This document shows, piece by piece, positions 16,435-24,689 of a stretch of DNA of 64,000 bases (positions are counted from its first letter, which is position 1; each line of letters opens with the position of its first letter). The position numbers were made by a program, and so were the translations under genes. Source of the stretch: Pyrinomonadaceae bacterium (lineage in GTDB: Bacteria; Acidobacteriota; Blastocatellia; Pyrinomonadales; Pyrinomonadaceae); NCBI GenBank assembly GCA_026129865.1, contig JAHCHG010000003.1, positions 1-64,000 of the forward strand, written 5' to 3'. The notes under the pieces were generated by a model. That model made no database searches and was not told the DNA's origin. It saw only the letters and a list, made by a program, of their open reading frames with translations.

Positions 16435-17263
16435 CGGCGGAAAAGCGAGAAGCCGTCGGATATTTGAAAATAGCGCATGTGATAAGCGAGCGGAATGCGT
16501 GCGAAGCGATCGATATTTCGCGAACGGTTTATCGTTACGAGCCGTTGCCAAGCCGGGACGGGAGATCGGAGAGCGATTAAAGGAGCTTGCGGCGAAGCAT
16601 CCGGAGATGGGATTCGGGAAGTTTTTCGGGATGATACGGCGAGACGGCAACGGCTGGAATCACAAGCGAGTGCACCGTATCTACTGCTCTTTGAAGCTAA
16701 ACAAGCGGCGGAAACATAGGCGGCGGCTGCCAACGAGAAACCCGCGACCATTGGCGGTGCCGGCGCTTGCAAACGAATGCTGGTCGGCGGATTTTATGTC
16801 GGACGCGCTCGAAAGCGGCAGAAGATTCAGGACATTCAATCTGGTCGATGATTTTAACCGCGAGGCTTTGAAGATCGAAGTCGATTTGAGTTTGGGATCG
16901 AGAAGAGTCGTCAGAATTCTCGATCAAGTCGCCGAATGGCGCGGGTTTCCAAACCGTCTGAGGTTTGATAACGGACCGGAATTCACCAGAGTTGCGGTCG
17001 CCGAATGGGCGGAAAGAAACGGCGTCGAACTGGAATTTATCCAGCCGGGACGCCCAATGCAAAACGGCTTTATCGAACGATTTAACCGAACCTATCGCGA
17101 AGCCGTGCTCGATATGTTTATTTTTGAAAACCTGGAACAAGTCAGAGAACAAACGGACGATTGGTTGGAAATCTATAACCACAAACGTCCGCACGATTCG
17201 CTGGGAGGCATGCCTCCCAGCGAATACTTAACAAAACACAACCCGGAAATACTCCATTTATGA
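16428..17263 (+). pseudogene. IS3-family transposase OrfB, DDE integrase, frame-disrupted
   Basis: The C-terminal part (from about 16550) is a normal rve-type integrase core: first Asp in CWSADFMSDAL, second in LRFDNGPEF, and Glu in GFIERFNRTYREA, ending with HKRPHDSLGGMPPSEYL. The N-terminal part (VTAEKREAV to about YRYEPLPSRD) lies in a different frame, one base off, and runs into a stop at about 16578. A one-base change between about 16545 and 16575 therefore splits OrfB. The copy should be inactive unless this is a sequencing error or rescued in trans. Confidence 0.85.
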
Positions 17264-17291
17264 TTGGTACTAATCAGGGGAGGTTTACATA

Positions 17292-18155
17292 GTGACTTTA
17301 CTTACAAAATTTTTACGAGCTTACTTTAAGACGGGATGGCGTGGCAGTTTCCGTTTAACTGATATATTGTCAAAGAGATTTGAGTCACTGCAGTCCATTC
17401 TGATTGAAACGGAAAGTGGAAGCATCTTTGGTGACCTTAGAATTTCTAGTTGTCGCGGGCTTCTGGCTTACCCGAAAAGCACAAGTGGTGAAGACCTAGT
17501 AATGCGAAAGTTTGTGAAGAGAGGGGATATAGTTTTTGACGTCGGGGCTCACCTTGGATTTTATACGGTCTTATTGTCTGAATTGGTTGGAGAAAGTGGA
17601 GAGGTCTATGCCGTTGAACCAAACCGTGAATTGTTAAATTGTTTGACAAAGACAGTTCATTTGCGCAGTAACATAAAGCTTTTTCCTGTTGCGCTTTCAA
17701 AAAATTCAGGGAAAGTAAAGCTTTATGTGCCGGAAGACTATTCAATGGCGAGTTTACACAATTGGACCGAAGGAATTGCTGGAGAGGTTCACGAGGTAGA
17801 TTGTAAAGCGCAAAAATTGGACGATCTAATCAAGGAAGAGAAAATACCTCACCCGAATTTCATCAAATGCGATGTCGAGGGTGCCGAATTATCTGTTTTC
17901 GGAGGTGCAATTGAAACTTTGAATTGTGTTGATGCGCCAGTCCTTTTATTTGAAATCAATTCAAGCGCAGCCAAGGCATTCAACAAGACATCTGATTGTT
18001 ATTTTGAATTTCTGAGTAATCTTGAGAAACCAGGTTATAATTTTTTTGAAGTTCTTCCTGATAGATTGAAAGAAGTGGAATCCACAAGTTTAAATTATGC
18101 GAATATTCTTGCAATTCCCACCTCAAAACTAAACTCATGTAAAGAGATCTCATAA
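17292..18155 (+). CDS. FkbM-family methyltransferase
   Basis: 287 aa from GTG 17292. SAM-binding motif VFDVGAHLGFYTVLL near residue 84, acidic VYAVEPN, then FIKCDVEGAELSVF near residue 190, the FkbM signature. These enzymes O-methylate sugars in polysaccharides and antibiotics. The start codon overlaps the IS target duplication, and the strong GGGGAGG Shine-Dalgarno (17277-17283, 8 nt before GTG) lies inside the right end of the IS. In the uninterrupted sequence the GTG would follow the GT4 stop by only about 10 bp. Confidence 0.9.
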   Translation: MTLLTKFLRAYFKTGWRGSFRLTDILSKRFESLQSILIETESGSIFGDLRISSCRGLLAYPKSTSGEDLVMRKFVKRGDIVFDVGAHLGFYTVLLSELVGESGEVYAVEPNRELLNCLTKTVHLRSNIKLFPVALSKNSGKVKLYVPEDYSMASLHNWTEGIAGEVHEVDCKAQKLDDLIKEEKIPHPNFIKCDVEGAELSVFGGAIETLNCVDAPVLLFEINSSAAKAFNKTSDCYFEFLSNLEKPGYNFFEVLPDRLKEVESTSLNYANILAIPTSKLNSCKEIS

Positions 18156-18161
18156 ATTATA

Positions 18162-19055
18162 GTGAATTTAAAACTCATGATTTCAGTAATCATTCCCAAC
18201 TACAATTACGGAAGGTTTCTCGGCGACGCGATCCAAAGTGTGTTAGACCAAACCCTTCAACCGATCGAAATTATAATTGTTGATGATGGCTCGACAGATA
18301 ACTCGGTTGAAATCGTAAAGTCGTTTGGAACCAAAGTTAAGCTTATACAACAAAAAAATGGTGGAGTTGGCAAAGCGCGAAATACGGGCGCAAGATTTTC
18401 GACGGGGAACTTGTTGGCGTTTCTCGACGCTGATGATATATGGTTCCCTCACAAATTAGAAAAACAAGTTGAATTGTTTCAAGCTCAGCCCGAATTAGAC
18501 TATGTTAGTTGCGGTATGCGGGAATTCGACCTTGAAGGCAAAGCGATTCGCGAGTATATTCCGGCAACAAAACAATGGCAGACGGAAGGCATTTTACTTT
18601 TTACTGAATCGATTGTTGCTTCAGGAAGTGCGATCATTGTTAAAAGAAAGGCATTTGAAAAAATCGGCGGCTTTGACGACCAAAGAGATTTGCATCCGTC
18701 AGAAGATTGGGACTTCGCACGGCGCATTTCTGAGGTTTGTGCCATAGGCGCGGTCGCCGACATTTTAGTAAATTACCGCATTCACGGTAATAATGGGCAT
18801 CTTCAAATATCGCGGTTCGCTCGTTCTATGACTTTAGCATTTGAAAAAGCCTTTAATGAAACCAATGAAAGCCATCAAAATGTAAAAACACAATCGTACG
18901 GAAATTTGCATAAAGTGTTAGCCGGTTCCTATTTCAATGCTGGACAATACCAACAGTTCATTAAACACTCGCTAAGAAGTCTTACGATGACACCAAAGAA
19001 TATTAGCTACTTTGCACGATTTCCTTACCGAAGGTTAAAGAGAATATTTAGCTAA
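18162..19055 (+). CDS. family 2 glycosyltransferase
   Basis: Up to 297 aa; the GTG at 18162 is 6 bp after the FkbM stop, and ATG 18177 gives the more usual N-terminus MISVIIPNYNYGRFL. Motifs: IIIVDDGSTDNSVEIV, GGVGKARNTGA and the metal site FLDADDIWF, then a conserved GGFDDQRDLHPSEDWDFARR, all GT-A family 2. The C-terminal 60 residues resemble a helical repeat seen after many such GTs. Specificity unknown. Confidence 0.92.
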   Translation: MNLKLMISVIIPNYNYGRFLGDAIQSVLDQTLQPIEIIIVDDGSTDNSVEIVKSFGTKVKLIQQKNGGVGKARNTGARFSTGNLLAFLDADDIWFPHKLEKQVELFQAQPELDYVSCGMREFDLEGKAIREYIPATKQWQTEGILLFTESIVASGSAIIVKRKAFEKIGGFDDQRDLHPSEDWDFARRISEVCAIGAVADILVNYRIHGNNGHLQISRFARSMTLAFEKAFNETNESHQNVKTQSYGNLHKVLAGSYFNAGQYQQFIKHSLRSLTMTPKNISYFARFPYRRLKRIFS

Positions 19056-19067
19056 AAGGAGCATTAA

Positions 19068-20324
19068 ATGCAACCTGGTCATACCCTCTACCTGTGCTAC
19101 TTCGGTTTACTTGAACCACTTGTGCAAACCCAAGTTTTGCCATATTTGAGGGAAATCAAAAAGCTAGATGGATTGCAGATCAGCTTCCTTACTTTTGAGC
19201 CACACTTTAAGGAGAAGTGGGGTAGTGCAAAGATTGAGAAGGAGAAAAGGAAACTTGCTTCAGAAGGTATAAATTGGCATGCACTGCCATACCATAAGAG
19301 CCCCTCTGTTCCAGCTACGTTATTTGATATTATTAACGGGACGCGTTTTGTCCGTAAACTAATAAAGGAACAAGAGATAAATGTTCTTCACGCCCGGGTT
19401 CATGTTCCGGCGCTAATGGGTGCATTAGCAGCTACAATGAGCAGAAAGAAAATCAAGCTTATATTTGATATTCGTGGCTTTTTCCCTGAAGAATATACGG
19501 ATGCTGGGAATTGGAAAAAAAACGGCTTAATTTATAAATCGGTAAAACGAGCTGAAAGATGGCTCTTGAGAAAGAGTGATGGTTTTGTCGTACTAACTGA
19601 AAAAGCGCGCGAGATTCTTTTTCCCGAGAGCCGCAACACTGGTTTCGACAAATTCGGTAGACCGGTTGAGGTTATTCCGTGCTGTGTCGATTTGAATAGA
19701 TTTGAAATTCCCAATAATATTTCTAGACAGGAAATTCGGCAAAAATACAATCTATATGACCGGAATGTTATAGCTTATGTTGGTTCGCTGGGAACGTGGT
19801 ACTTGGCTGACGAGATGGCGGATTTAATGCAGACAGCCCGGGAAGGGGACGATTCGACTTTTGCACTTATTCTAACGCAGAGTTCACCCAAAATTATGTT
19901 TGATAAATTAATAGAGCGCGGATTTTCGGACCGAGATTTTCTTATAAAGAATGTGTCTCACGAAGAGATTCCAAACTTTTTGACAGCAACAGATATTGCT
20001 GTTTCGTTTATAAAGCCGTGTTTTTCTAAATTGTCATCCTCACCAACAAAAATTGCCGAATATCTAGCAAGCGGCGTTCCAATAATTACAAACCGCGGCG
20101 TTGGTGACGTTGCTGAGCATATTGAAGAAGATAGAACTGGCGCAGTCGTCGATAACTTTAACAGAGAAAGCTATCGACGAGCTTTACGGGAAATTGGAGA
20201 TTTAAAGAAAAGGACCGAATTGTCTGTGGCATGCCGTCTTAGTGCTCGCAAAAGATTTGACCTTGAGCAGATAGGAGGTTCAAAATACCGCTTAATCTAT
20301 GAAAAAATGCTCGAAAGGATATAG
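19068..20324 (+). CDS. family 4 glycosyltransferase (GT-B)
   Basis: 418 aa with a good ribosome binding site (AAAGGAG, 7 nt before ATG). N-terminal domain: LYLCYFGLLEPLVQTQVLPYL, INVLHARVHVPALMGALAA and FDIRGFFPEEY. C-terminal donor domain: VEVIPCCVDLNRF, IAYVGSLGTWYL and a weak EX7E region around IAEYLASGVPII. The subfamily recurs in Acidobacteriota and Proteobacteria O-antigen loci. Specificity unknown. Confidence 0.88.
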   Translation: MQPGHTLYLCYFGLLEPLVQTQVLPYLREIKKLDGLQISFLTFEPHFKEKWGSAKIEKEKRKLASEGINWHALPYHKSPSVPATLFDIINGTRFVRKLIKEQEINVLHARVHVPALMGALAATMSRKKIKLIFDIRGFFPEEYTDAGNWKKNGLIYKSVKRAERWLLRKSDGFVVLTEKAREILFPESRNTGFDKFGRPVEVIPCCVDLNRFEIPNNISRQEIRQKYNLYDRNVIAYVGSLGTWYLADEMADLMQTAREGDDSTFALILTQSSPKIMFDKLIERGFSDRDFLIKNVSHEEIPNFLTATDIAVSFIKPCFSKLSSSPTKIAEYLASGVPIITNRGVGDVAEHIEEDRTGAVVDNFNRESYRRALREIGDLKKRTELSVACRLSARKRFDLEQIGGSKYRLIYEKMLERI

Positions 20325-20573
20325 TTGCGTACGCCAAATGAAATTGAAGGTCCTCTTGGCTTTTTTTCTTTGAAAATAGTATATACCAGACCGACGAGCT
20401 GTGAAGATTATAATAAAAACGTTTGGCGTCGTGGAACTCTATTAAACGATTTTGCGAAAGCATCTAGAAACAAAGACAAATTCAAAGTGCTTCATTGCCC
20501 AGTTTCCGTTCTTGATATATCAAAGGGAGAACTCTTGATCTCAGCCTCAAATCGCTGGATTCCTCTGCCGTGA
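20325..20573 (+). CDS. doubtful 82-codon ORF in an otherwise empty gap
   Basis: A TTG start directly follows the GT4 stop. The translation (82 aa) has no hydrophobic segment and no family that I recognise, and there is no ribosome binding site beyond GAAAGG. It occupies a gap of about 350 bp before the next ATG at 20671. It could be a decayed gene or spacer DNA; listed so the gap is accounted for. Confidence 0.2.
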   Translation: MRTPNEIEGPLGFFSLKIVYTRPTSCEDYNKNVWRRGTLLNDFAKASRNKDKFKVLHCPVSVLDISKGELLISASNRWIPLP

Positions 20574-20670
20574 AAAGTGAATTACAGTCCGGCAAAGCTG
20601 ATTCTACCTGGTGTTATCCTGTAACAACAGAAAAGTGTTTAAGCGTTCTACCTCAGTTTTGGGTAAAAAT

Positions 20671-21735
20671 ATGCGAGTCTTAACTCTTATTCCAAATCAA
20701 AAAGGCTATTCGCCCGGTCAGCGCGGTAGTATCGAACTTTGGGAGAAAATCCTTAGGCGTGAGGGCATCCTCTTAGATTTCGTTTCTTTTGAGACCGATG
20801 AAATGCGCAAGGTTCTCTATAGTAGCGGAAACTACACTAAGAAGTTATTTGAGATGGTTCGTGCTTACGCCCGTCGAATCAAGATGCTAGAAGAAATTGA
20901 TACGTACGACGCGGTTTTTGTTTATCGCGAAGCCGCTTTGATTGGTCCCGCTTTTCTGGAAAAATATATAGCAAAACGAAAACCGATCATTTATCAGCTT
21001 GACGATCCGCTTTTTGTTCCCTATAAGAGTCCGCACAGCGGATATTTCTCGTATTTAAAGTTTTTTGGGAAAATTAAGGAAATAATTCGAATGAGTACTG
21101 TGGTAATGGTTAACTCGAGCCACATTCGCGATTACGCCTCGCAGTTTAATAAAAATATCTGGCAGGTTCCGAGTGTTGTTGATACAGATATATTTCGCTA
21201 TCAGCCCTTTCCGGAACACTCAATTGGGACCATTGGATGGAGCGGAAGTCCTACGACATTAAAGAATTTGAAATTGATAGAGGGTCCCTTAAGCACTTTG
21301 TCTGCAAAGGGGCACACATTTCATTTTATTGGCGGAGATAACTTTGACCTGACGGATGTAAATTATTCTGCCCAGAAATGGAATGCCGAAACTGAGGTTG
21401 ATGACCTTCGCAAAATGCAAATTGGTCTTGTCCCGCTTCCTGATAACGGTTGGAATAAACATAAGTTTATCATGAAAACAGCCCAATACATGGCACTGGG
21501 AATCGTTCCTGTCGGAACGCCGATGGCATCAAATCTGGAAGTGATACGCCACGGTGTGAATGGATTTCTTGCAGCAAATGATGCCGAATGGGTAGAGTAT
21601 CTTTCGCTTCTTTCAGACGACGAAAAGCTTCGTAAACAGTTGTCTCAAACATCGGCAGATGATGCTGAGAAGTTTTACAGCCTTAAGGCTAACACGGGGA
21701 AAATTGTTGAGGCGTTCCGCAATGCTGTTTCCTAA
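20671..21735 (+). CDS. GT4-like glycosyltransferase
   Basis: 354 aa from ATG 20671, chosen because MRVLTLIPNQKGYSPGQRGSI is the family-like N-terminus; an upstream ATG at 20611 adds 20 unlike residues. Later blocks: YRYREAA-like FVYREAALIGP, YQLDDPLF near residue 108, VVDTDIF, IGTIGWSGSPTTLKNL (a UDP-sugar-binding loop in GT4), and MKTAQYMALGIVPVGTPMA in place of the usual E..ALA..G.PV. The EX7E motif is degenerate. Probably a sugar transferase of unknown specificity. Confidence 0.8.
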   Translation: MRVLTLIPNQKGYSPGQRGSIELWEKILRREGILLDFVSFETDEMRKVLYSSGNYTKKLFEMVRAYARRIKMLEEIDTYDAVFVYREAALIGPAFLEKYIAKRKPIIYQLDDPLFVPYKSPHSGYFSYLKFFGKIKEIIRMSTVVMVNSSHIRDYASQFNKNIWQVPSVVDTDIFRYQPFPEHSIGTIGWSGSPTTLKNLKLIEGPLSTLSAKGHTFHFIGGDNFDLTDVNYSAQKWNAETEVDDLRKMQIGLVPLPDNGWNKHKFIMKTAQYMALGIVPVGTPMASNLEVIRHGVNGFLAANDAEWVEYLSLLSDDEKLRKQLSQTSADDAEKFYSLKANTGKIVEAFRNAVS

Positions 21736-21761
21736 CAAGGATCTCAGTTAGCAATCATTGT

Positions 21762-23120
21762 ATGGACAAAAGGTTAGTAGTTTTAACATCTTTGCTGTTT
21801 GGAATCATGGCGTTAATTTCGTTTCCAAATGGAGCGCTGTCAGTATTACTAGCCATTTCCGTCTGTGTTCCTGCGATTTTTATTATTGAAAAGTATGCGG
21901 AAGAAAATTCTTTCCTCATAAATGTTTTCTTGATCGGACTTATACTTCGACTTGGACTTGGAACCTTGATCCATTTTTTCAATCTGCGAGATATTTTCGG
22001 ACCGGATGCGCATTTCTATGATGCCGTGGGCGCTAGACTTGTGGAACTTTGGCAAGGTTTAATAGTTCCGCCCGACGAACTTACAGAACTTGCAAATAAC
22101 CCGTCGCCTTCAGGATGGGGTATGTTCTATCTAGTTGCGGTCATTTATTGGATTTTTACGCCCTCGATCTTCGTCGCACAAACATTTTGTGGCATAGTCG
22201 GGGCATTGACCGCACCGCTTGTGTTCATTTGCGCACGAAAGATCTTCTCGAACAGAAGAGTGGCTGTTTTATCGGCTATTTTGGTGGCGGTTTTTCCTTC
22301 CTCCGTAATTTGGTCATCTCAACTGCTAAAGGATGGCTTGATCATTTTTTTGCTCGTTTGCTCGGTTACTGCAGTCCTGTATCTTCACGACAAGTTCAGC
22401 TATGGACTAGTTTTCTTACTTGTCGCGAGCATCTTCGGCATTCTCGCTCTCAGGTTTTACATATTCTTCATGGTTGCAGTTACTATTGTCGGGACTTTTA
22501 TGATCCCCGCTAAGGCATCGGTAAATTCTATCGTGAGAAACACGCTTGTTGTCGTGCTGGTGGGGCTTTCGCTAACTTATCTCGGGGTAATTCGAAATGC
22601 CTCAAGCAATCTTGAGCGTTTTGGGAATCTCCGTCAGGTGCAGAACAGTCGCCTTGACCTAGCGCAGTCTGCAGACTCGGGGTTCGGAGCGGAGATTGAT
22701 GTTTCGACTCCGGTCGGAGCAATCTCTGCCGTGCCTTTCGGTTTAATGTACCTTTATTTCGCACCATTCCCTTGGGAAGTTGCCAAGCTACAGCAAGTTC
22801 TTGTACTTCCAGAAACTTTGCTTTGGTGGATGTTATTTCCGCTAATGATAAGCGGATTATTGTATTCCCTGAAGAACAGACTACGAAAATCGATGCCCGT
22901 TATTCTCTTCATTTTGATGCTTAGCCTTTCATATGCAATTTTTCAGGGCAACGTTGGAATGATTTATCGACAGCGTACACAGATTCAGGTTTTTCTATTT
23001 ATGTTGGCAGCGGTCGGTTGGACCCTCCGTCAGGAAAAAAAAGAAAATAGAATGCTTGAAACGCGCGCGGAGATAGATGGGAAGATTCTAATTTTAGAAA
23101 ATCAGTTTAAAAAAAGATGA
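21762..23120 (+). CDS. polytopic membrane protein, GT-C/GT39-like or Wzy-like
   Basis: 452 aa with about 10-11 membrane helices. The first periplasmic loop has FGPDAHFYDAVGARL, resembling the acidic motif of GT-C (PMT/ArnT) enzymes. A later block, FPSSVIWSSQLLKDGLIIFLL, is conserved in bacterial GT39-like proteins, and GNVGMIYRQRTQIQVFLFML near the end is common in O-antigen locus proteins of this type. No separate Wzy polymerase is visible elsewhere in the cassette, so this protein is the best candidate for polymerisation; equally it may add a side sugar from a lipid-linked donor. It overlaps the next gene by 4 bp (ATGA). Confidence 0.7.
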   Translation: MDKRLVVLTSLLFGIMALISFPNGALSVLLAISVCVPAIFIIEKYAEENSFLINVFLIGLILRLGLGTLIHFFNLRDIFGPDAHFYDAVGARLVELWQGLIVPPDELTELANNPSPSGWGMFYLVAVIYWIFTPSIFVAQTFCGIVGALTAPLVFICARKIFSNRRVAVLSAILVAVFPSSVIWSSQLLKDGLIIFLLVCSVTAVLYLHDKFSYGLVFLLVASIFGILALRFYIFFMVAVTIVGTFMIPAKASVNSIVRNTLVVVLVGLSLTYLGVIRNASSNLERFGNLRQVQNSRLDLAQSADSGFGAEIDVSTPVGAISAVPFGLMYLYFAPFPWEVAKLQQVLVLPETLLWWMLFPLMISGLLYSLKNRLRKSMPVILFILMLSLSYAIFQGNVGMIYRQRTQIQVFLFMLAAVGWTLRQEKKENRMLETRAEIDGKILILENQFKKR

Positions 23121-23866
23121 ATATCAATAGTCGCCAATTCGCATTAATGGCTTCGATAAATACAAATGGCTTTTGGGAAACAGCGAAGTACATTTTTGGT
23201 TATGTGCTTCATAAAGCAAAATTAAAGAGCTTTTTGAAATACAAAGGAACCCGGATCAATTTAAGATATAACTCCTCCGATTTCACTGTCTTTAGAGAAA
23301 TTTTTTTGGTTTCAGAGTACGATTTGATATACCCCAAAGGTGTCGAGGTCGTAGTCGATGCAGGAGCAAATATCGGCGCCTCAACAATTTGGTTTGCTAA
23401 AAAATTTCCTCACGCAAAAATTATTGCTATCGAACCCGATAAGAATAACTTCAGTGTTCTTCGCAGCAACGTCAAAGATCTTGATAATGTAATTCCGTTG
23501 AACAAGGGACTTTGGAGTACCAACCAGAAACTGAACGTGAATAGTCGAAAAAATTTTGGCGAATGGGCAAAGTTTACGAGTCCCGATGCTGGCGGTGATG
23601 AAAATTCCATAGATGGAATTTCAATTGACCAGTTAATCGAAGATTTTGCAATTGAAAAGATTGATGTTTTTAAAATCGACATCGAGGGTGCTGAAAAGGA
23701 AATATTTAAGGAAAGTAAGTGGGTGGAAAAGGTTAATTTGCTCATAATTGAAACTCACGACTGGCTGGAAAAAGGGTGTTCGAAGGCTGTCTTTGATGCT
23801 TTAAGAGAAAGAAAATTTAGTACATCTTTCGCTGGCGAAAAATTTGTAATCCAAATTGAGGAATAA
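23117..23866 (+). CDS. FkbM-family methyltransferase
   Basis: 249 aa. The SAM motif VVVDAGANIGASTIWFA is near residue 75, with IIAIEPDKNNFSVL next and IDVFKIDIEGAEKEIF near residue 180, the FkbM signature. It is shorter than and quite different from the FkbM protein at 17292, so the two are not recent duplicates. Likely role: O-methylation of a repeat-unit sugar. The start overlaps the GT-C gene stop (ATGA). Confidence 0.9.
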   Translation: MNINSRQFALMASINTNGFWETAKYIFGYVLHKAKLKSFLKYKGTRINLRYNSSDFTVFREIFLVSEYDLIYPKGVEVVVDAGANIGASTIWFAKKFPHAKIIAIEPDKNNFSVLRSNVKDLDNVIPLNKGLWSTNQKLNVNSRKNFGEWAKFTSPDAGGDENSIDGISIDQLIEDFAIEKIDVFKIDIEGAEKEIFKESKWVEKVNLLIIETHDWLEKGCSKAVFDALRERKFSTSFAGEKFVIQIEE

Positions 23867-23871
23867 ACACC

Positions 23872-24678
23872 ATGAAAACATTCCTAATTAGTCTTGAACG
23901 AGCAAAAGAACGAAGGCAAAAAATGACTCAAACTTTGGATGCATTTTCAATGGATTATGAGATCTTTGATGCGGTCGATGGAATGGCGATGTCTGATTCC
24001 GAGATTGCAAACTATTGCGATTTGGAGTTCCTCCAGGAAAACGAATATTGGTTTCCCAGAGGAATGATTGGATGTTGCCTATCTCATTACAGCGTTTATG
24101 TTGAAATCGTAAAGAGGAACCTAGACTACGCATTCATAATTGAAGACGATGCGAAAATCAACCATGAGATACCGGCTTTGATTGAAAAGTGTAAAAATGA
24201 AATTCGTTCTAATGAAATTATTCTACTTTACTATCAGACTTCCGCCAAAACACTTAGAATCTCCAATAATGATAAAATTGCTCTTACTAATAGTCATTTT
24301 CTTCAGTATCCGTTTGATCCAAAACCTTTAACTTCGACAGGGGCATACATCATCACTCAGGACGCTTGTAAGAATCTAATCGACTATATTCTTCCAGTAA
24401 GCCAACCGCCGGATGCGTGGGGTGAATTTTATGAAAATTGCTTAGATTCAATTCGAATAGTCTACCCTCGACCAATGGTTACGTATGATTATCGAAGTAC
24501 AATTACAAATCTTTCTGATATGAATGCAGGTAGTTTTACTCGAGTAATTGATCTCATTGACAAGTATAACCTCCCTATTCTCAGTCAAGCACTTGCGTTA
24601 AGAAGGAGATTTAATAAATGCCAAAGGGATAGTAGGTTTGAACTTACGGACGAATCATCTTTAATTACACGCAATTAA
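23872..24678 (+). CDS. family 25 glycosyltransferase (LPS biosynthesis type)
   Basis: 268 aa. Begins with MKTFLISLERAKERRQKM, the GT25 start, followed by IFDAVDGMAM and RGMIGCCLSHYSVY. The catalytic acidic motif IIEDDA is at residues 90-95, and TGAYIITQDACKNLI comes later. GT25 enzymes commonly add galactose in LPS or O-antigen. This is the last AT-rich gene of the cassette; the next gene has much higher GC. Confidence 0.9.
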   Translation: MKTFLISLERAKERRQKMTQTLDAFSMDYEIFDAVDGMAMSDSEIANYCDLEFLQENEYWFPRGMIGCCLSHYSVYVEIVKRNLDYAFIIEDDAKINHEIPALIEKCKNEIRSNEIILLYYQTSAKTLRISNNDKIALTNSHFLQYPFDPKPLTSTGAYIITQDACKNLIDYILPVSQPPDAWGEFYENCLDSIRIVYPRPMVTYDYRSTITNLSDMNAGSFTRVIDLIDKYNLPILSQALALRRRFNKCQRDSRFELTDESSLITRN

Positions 24679-24689
24679 TTTATCAGCTC

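Larger units (their letters stand above)
16091..17289 (+). mobile_element. IS3-family insertion sequence, IS407-like, about 1.2 kb
   Basis: The ends are imperfect inverted repeats: 16091 onward (TGTAACCATCCCCT ... AGTACC) against the complement of the bases ending at 17289 (TGTAAACCTCCCCT ... AGTACC). Both start TG and finish CA, as IS3 elements do. The 4-bp sequence TAGT occurs immediately outside each end (16087-16090 and 17290-17293), a target duplication of the length usual for the IS407 group. Inside are orfA and a frame-disrupted orfB. It has landed between a GT4 gene and an FkbM gene of the polysaccharide cassette. Its composition is GC-richer than the cassette around it, so it probably came from the host chromosome or another source after the cassette arrived. 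Confidence 0.93.
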
